From Candidatus Woesearchaeota archaeon UBA153 (GTDB taxonomy: Archaea; Nanobdellota; Nanobdellia; Woesearchaeales; UBA525): a DNA stretch of 14,893 nucleotides. The position numbers and the translations under genes are program-made. Location of the stretch: assembly GCA_002503705.1 (NCBI GenBank), contig DASH01000001.1, positions 11,940 through 26,832 of the forward strand, in the 5' to 3' direction. Below are positions 12,833 through 14,893 of the stretch, piece by piece; position 1 is the stretch's first letter; every line of letters begins with the position of its first letter. The notes beneath the pieces were generated by a model. It had not been told where the DNA came from and did no database searches. It saw only the letters and a list, made by a program, of their open reading frames with translations.

Positions 12833-13276
12833 ATGGATGAATCGAACGCGTCTTTGCGGAACATGTCGCCGGAGAAGATGAGGGACTGCGCGATCCTCGC
12901 GCTCTGGTACGGCAAGCCCGACACCAGCTTGGACGCGTTGTCAGACATCGTGAGAGCATTAACAGGCGCGAGCGAAGACGAACTTCGCGGCGAGTTGTCG
13001 CACATCGCGAGAGCGTTGAAAGGAGCGACTGAAGAGGATATTCTCGAGATGCGGCGGTACGGAGACCAAATGGAGATGAGAGAACTTATAACCGAACACA
13101 ATCAGCCATTCAAACCGCGACTCATAGGCTATCTGTACTGTTTCGCCACGCAAAGCCACGAACCGGTATCTGTCGATGTCCTCCTGCCGCGAAGCCTACG
13201 CTTCTTCGGCCACCAGCACAACCCCGCCAACGAACAGCTCGAGCCGGTGATGGTCAACGCAGCATACAAACCATAA
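12833..13276 (+). CDS. Hypothetical protein, 147 aa, built of internal repeats, second of the pair
   Basis: I do not recognise this protein. The ATG at 12833 has AGGTGA 6 nt upstream. The N-terminal half holds two adjacent helical repeats 19 residues apart: LSDIVRALTGASEDEL (36-51) and LSHIARALKGATEEDI (55-70). The C-terminal third holds two copies of an 18-residue motif: GYLYCFATQSHEPVSVDV (99-116) and GHQHNPANEQLEPVMVNA (126-143). The latter matches the tail of the preceding protein. It is soluble, with no signal peptide. A strong T-rich terminator follows directly. The repeated G-Y/H-x-Y/H...EPV-V unit may be a small beta-hairpin module or a tag recognised by a partner; that is speculation. 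Function unknown. Confidence 0.8.
   Translation: MDESNASLRNMSPEKMRDCAILALWYGKPDTSLDALSDIVRALTGASEDELRGELSHIARALKGATEEDILEMRRYGDQMEMRELITEHNQPFKPRLIGYLYCFATQSHEPVSVDVLLPRSLRFFGHQHNPANEQLEPVMVNAAYKP
12938..13042 (+). repeat. 57-bp-spaced internal repeat within the 147-aa gene
   Basis: Two diverged copies (12938-12985 and 12995-13042) encode LSDIVRALTGASEDEL and LSHIARALKGATEEDI. About 12 of 16 residues are the same or similar, and DNA similarity is still evident (ttgtcagacatcgtgagagc versus ttgtcgcacatcgcgagagc). This is an ancient-to-moderate tandem duplication of a helix-turn unit. Confidence 0.75.
13231..13260 (+). repeat. 30-nt exact direct repeat, copy 2 (other copy 12756-12785)
   Basis: This copy is identical to 12756-12785 and in the same reading frame relative to the protein. 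It encodes the EQLEPVMVNA tail four codons before the stop. Confidence 0.9.
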
Positions 13277-13294
13277 GACGATTCATTCCGGAAA

Positions 13295-13317
13295 CCTTTT
13301 TCTTCAGAATTCTTTCT
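13295..13317 (+). terminator. T-rich terminator after the two-gene operon
   Basis: The plus strand reads CCTTTTTCTTC followed by TTCTTTC within 40 nt of the TAA at 13276. These pyrimidine/T runs match archaeal intrinsic terminators. The stretch ends at the stop codon of the convergent gene at 13316. Confidence 0.65.
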
Positions 13318-13795
13318 ACCCGAAATACCCTTTCTCGCCGTGGAGGGTCTGGATCTCGCTCCACCCTTCGACGAGTCGTTTCGCGACGAAGTCGAGGAAC
13401 TTCTTGTGGCCGTTCCAGTCCTTGACCGCGGCCGCGGCGAAGCCGAGGTACGCGTCATCCGTGGCTTGGAGGTCGGCGACCGCGTATTTGCGGACGATCG
13501 CCATCAAGTCGCGGTACGTCTTCGCGATCGCGTCATGAGCCTCATCGTTGAAGAAACTGCACTCGTTCATCGCGGCGAGATTCGCGTCCGGCTGGAGCAA
13601 ATCCTCGAACAGCTTGGCGTACGCGTCCACACGGTCGCGCACGCGCTTCGCCACTTCGCGAGACACGCGCACGCCCTCGTCGATGTCGTACAAATCGAAC
13701 TCTTCCGCCGTCTTCTCAGGGTCGGGAACGCCCGCTTTCTTCAGGAGCGCGAGGAGCTCTTTGCGCCACGCACCGTCATCTTTCTCGTCAACCAT
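13316..13795 (-). CDS. Hypothetical helical protein, 159 aa
   Basis: I do not recognise this protein. The ATG at 13795 lies ~26 nt from the centre of a TATA-like element, so the mRNA is probably leaderless. The protein is soluble and mostly helical. It opens with a charged segment (WRKELLALLKKAGVPDPEKTAEEFDLYDIDEG, roughly residues 10-40), then long amphipathic helices and aromatic residues (FFNDEAHDA near 81-89; DWNGHKKFLDFVAKRLVEGW near 126-145). There is one cysteine and no metal-binding motif or signal peptide. It stands alone, convergent with the upstream pair and divergent from the structured element and adenylate kinase. Coding bias resembles that of its neighbours. A small regulatory or stress-related helical protein is possible but unsupported. 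Confidence 0.75.
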   Translation of the reverse strand: MVDEKDDGAWRKELLALLKKAGVPDPEKTAEEFDLYDIDEGVRVSREVAKRVRDRVDAYAKLFEDLLQPDANLAAMNECSFFNDEAHDAIAKTYRDLMAIVRKYAVADLQATDDAYLGFAAAAVKDWNGHKKFLDFVAKRLVEGWSEIQTLHGEKGYFG

Positions 13796-13816
13796 GGCCT
13801 CTGAGGAGTCACGAGC

Positions 13817-13825
13817 CCTTTTAAT
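13817..13825 (-). promoter_or_regulatory. Candidate TATA box for the 159-aa gene
   Basis: The minus strand reads ATTAAAAGG, centred ~26 nt from the ATG at 13795, consistent with leaderless initiation. It sits in a CCCATTAAAAGGG context. On the plus strand it reads CTTTTAAT and could also direct transcription toward the structured element that begins at 13855. Confidence 0.5.
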
Positions 13826-13854
13826 GGGTTCTCCTTTACCAGCTTTGGCGACAA

Positions 13855-13971
13855 CATCATTGCCACCTTGGCATGGTTTGCCGGGCGCAAGTGTGACGCC
13901 GCAGCGTCACGGTTGCGAGCGCCCGGGGGATGACCGGACCGGAGGGAGGTCAAAGGGCCGTGGCAATGATG
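13855..13971. ncRNA. Putative structured RNA 2, closed by a 12-bp perfect stem (strand unresolved)
   Basis: CATCATTGCCAC (13855-13866) and GTGGCAATGATG (13960-13971) are perfect complements. Inside, CCGGGCGC (13881-13888) pairs with GCGCCCGG (13919-13926). Within that, GTGACGC (13893-13899) pairs with GCGTCAC (13904-13910) around a CGCA tetraloop. A third stem, TGACC/GGTCA (13931-13935 and 13948-13952), follows. The result is a closed multi-branch fold of 117 nt. It has no useful reading frame and lies between the divergent starts of the 159-aa gene and adenylate kinase. It does not fit archaeal 5S, tRNA or SRP consensus as I know them. It may be a stand-alone RNA or an unusual regulatory structure. 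Confidence 0.55.
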
Positions 13972-13989
13972 CCGTCAGAGTCGCTCAGA

Positions 13990-14006
13990 CGAAAAACGTT
14001 ATAAAC
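13990..14006 (+). promoter_or_regulatory. Adenylate kinase promoter (BRE + TATA)
   Basis: CGAAAAAC (13990-13997) followed by TTATAAAC (13999-14006) forms a good archaeal core promoter. The TATA centre is ~27 nt before the ATG at 14029, so transcription should begin at or within a base or two of the start codon. Confidence 0.7.
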
Positions 14007-14028
14007 CAGTTCTCGGCCTATATGAGCT

Positions 14029-14646
14029 ATGAAGCTCCTACTCATCGGGCCCCAGGCTTCCGGGAAGGGGACGCAGGCCGAGTTCGTCTCGAAACGGCTG
14101 AACGTCCCGCACCTCTCGTCCGGCAATATGCTCCGTGAGGAGAAAAAGTCGGGAAGCGAACTCGGCTTGGAGATCGCGGGGTACATTGATAAGGGCGCGC
14201 TCGTGCCGGACAAGACGATCTGGGCGATGATCAAGAAGCAGTTGGAAGCGCACCCGGAAGGGTGGCTGTTGGACGGGTTCCCGCGCACCGCGAGCCAGGC
14301 GGCGACGGTCGACAAGTACTCGGCGCCCGACAAGGTCATCCTTCTCGAAGTTCCTGATCTCGTCTGCGTCGAGCGCATCTCCGGACGGAGGGTCTGCACG
14401 CAGTGCGGGAAGGAGTACCACGTCAAGTACAAGCCGCCGAAGAAGGAGGGCGCGTGCGACTTAGACGGCGCGAAACTCGTCCAACGAGACGACGACTACC
14501 CGGAAGCGGTGGCGAAACGGCTCGCCGACTACCACTCGAAAACCGCGCCGCTCATCAAGCATTACGGCGCGAAAGTCGTCACGATCGACGGCAACCAAGG
14601 CATCCAGGAAGTCTGGAACGAGATCCAGACGAAACTCGGGATCTAA
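14029..14646 (+). CDS. adk: Adenylate kinase, bacterial-type with zinc-binding lid
   Basis: This cytosolic enzyme interconverts ATP + AMP and two ADP. Its 205 aa are close to the usual ~215 for long-lid forms. The P-loop is GPQASGKGTQ at 7-16 (usual GPPGSGKGTQ). The AMP-site region has HLSSGNMLR at 28-36, and the core has LDGFPRT at 81-87. The lid (about 118-155) carries CTQC at 123-126 and CDLD at 143-146, giving the Cys3-Asp zinc set known from Bacillus-type enzymes. The conserved lid segment RDDD at 153-156 and the following DYHSKTAPL helix are present. It is the bacterial-like family, not the archaeal AdkA type. The start at 14029 fits leaderless initiation from the promoter above; no Shine-Dalgarno is present. 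The proteasome-like gene follows after ~100 nt with its own AT-rich promoter. Confidence 0.97.
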   Translation: MKLLLIGPQASGKGTQAEFVSKRLNVPHLSSGNMLREEKKSGSELGLEIAGYIDKGALVPDKTIWAMIKKQLEAHPEGWLLDGFPRTASQAATVDKYSAPDKVILLEVPDLVCVERISGRRVCTQCGKEYHVKYKPPKKEGACDLDGAKLVQRDDDYPEAVAKRLADYHSKTAPLIKHYGAKVVTIDGNQGIQEVWNEIQTKLGI

Positions 14647-14706
14647 TCCTCGTCACGAATTCTCGACGATACCGCCAACCCCCCATCATCACCCCTTCGT
14701 CCAGAA

Positions 14707-14724
14707 TAATAAACATTAATAAGG
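14707..14724 (+). promoter_or_regulatory. Candidate promoter of the proteasome-like gene
   Basis: An AT-rich island (TAATAAACATTAATAAGG) stands out from the GC-rich surroundings. Its centre is ~29 nt before the ATG at 14748, again compatible with a leaderless or very short-leader mRNA. The exact TATA register is uncertain. Confidence 0.45.
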
Positions 14725-14747
14725 AAGAACCTTTTCTCCACTCTCGA

Positions 14748-14888
14748 ATGACCACAATCATCGGGATCGAGGCGAACGTCGGCGAGGGTATCGTCATCGT
14801 CGGCGACCGAGAAGGCATCACGATCGACGAGAAAGGCGAATACAAAGAAAAAGAGGATTTGAAGAAGATTCGGTATTGTCTTAATTAA
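14748..14888 (+). pseudogene. Proteasome-beta/HslV-like subunit, N-terminus only, stop after 46 codons at the window edge
   Basis: The sequence MTTIIGIEANVGEGIVIVGDREG... followed by LKKIRYC has the signature of the beta-type Ntn-hydrolase fold. Removal of Met would expose Thr as the nucleophile. GIVIVGD carries the conserved Asp (about Asp17 in proteasome numbering), and KKI holds the position of the catalytic Lys33. A full subunit is ~200 aa, but a TAA occurs 46 codons in, five bases before the window ends. It is either a genuinely broken gene, a frameshift, or an artefact at a contig end, which the abrupt loss of similarity after KKI would also fit. The choice between proteasome beta and HslV-like is open; an archaeal context favours proteasome. 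Confidence 0.55.
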
Positions 14889-14893
14889 GTAAG

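Noticed and set aside
12164..13971. Stem-closed elements as miniature transposons
   Set aside because: The two terminal inverted repeats differ from each other and no target-site duplication flanks either element. Internal stems favour RNA structure instead.
13855..13971. SRP, 5S or intron-containing tRNA
   Set aside because: The segment CCGGACCGGAGGGAGG loosely recalls the SRP helix 8 tip, but the AGCA side is missing. There is no 5S CCGAAC loop and no tRNA T-loop.

Overview
The window looks like part of a GC-rich archaeal chromosome, probably from a DPANN-type lineage, though the exact lineage cannot be fixed from sequence alone. The archaeal signs are BRE/TATA promoters (for example CGAAAC followed by CTTTATATAC on the minus strand near 12120), T-rich terminators, several apparently leaderless genes whose TATA box lies about 26-29 nt before the start codon, an adenosylhomocysteinase without the eukaryotic/bacterial C-terminal tail, a HerA-type ATPase, and the beginning of a proteasome-beta-like gene.

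Layout from left to right. (1) 66-590 (+) is an unrecognised 174-aa protein. It converges on adenosylhomocysteinase (636-1934, -), with a T-rich stretch between them. (2) 2059-11979 (-) is one large, tightly packed cluster. In transcription order it holds two small ribbon-helix-helix (RHH) proteins, a 1049-aa secreted, membrane-anchored Ig/PKD-like protein, a 1372-aa membrane-spanning HerA/VirB4-like ATPase, a 172-nt gap with a purine-rich 10-bp repeat, a 279-aa adaptor-like protein and a 402-aa coiled-coil protein. Five of the six genes are joined by 1-4 nt overlaps (GTGA, ATGA, TTGA, TGATG); the only break is the repeat-bearing gap. (3) 11980-12369 is intergenic. It carries the cluster promoter, an array of 11-bp-phased CGTAAT repeats just downstream of it (candidate RHH operators), a structured element closed by a perfect 11-bp stem, and a plus-strand promoter. 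(4) 12370-13276 (+) encodes two short related proteins with identical 30-nt segments near their 3' ends. (5) 13316-13795 (-) is an unrecognised protein. (6) 13855-13971 is a second structured element, closed by a perfect 12-bp stem. (7) 14029-14646 (+) is adenylate kinase, followed by a truncated proteasome/HslV-type beta subunit start at 14748.

The most interesting part is the 10-kb minus-strand cluster. It reads as an undescribed envelope machine. A HerA-family motor has a large extracellular beta-sandwich region and two membrane segments. Its partner is a giant Ig-like surface protein with a helical cytoplasmic tail. A soluble adaptor shares with the motor a small domain (hallmark N-x-F-A-x-W), present once in the adaptor and apparently twice in the motor. 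A long coiled-coil protein closes the cluster. No NurA nuclease and no archaellum or pilin genes accompany it. My inference is an ATP-driven surface translocation, adhesion or cell-contact apparatus under RHH autoregulation; what it moves or binds cannot be read from the sequence.
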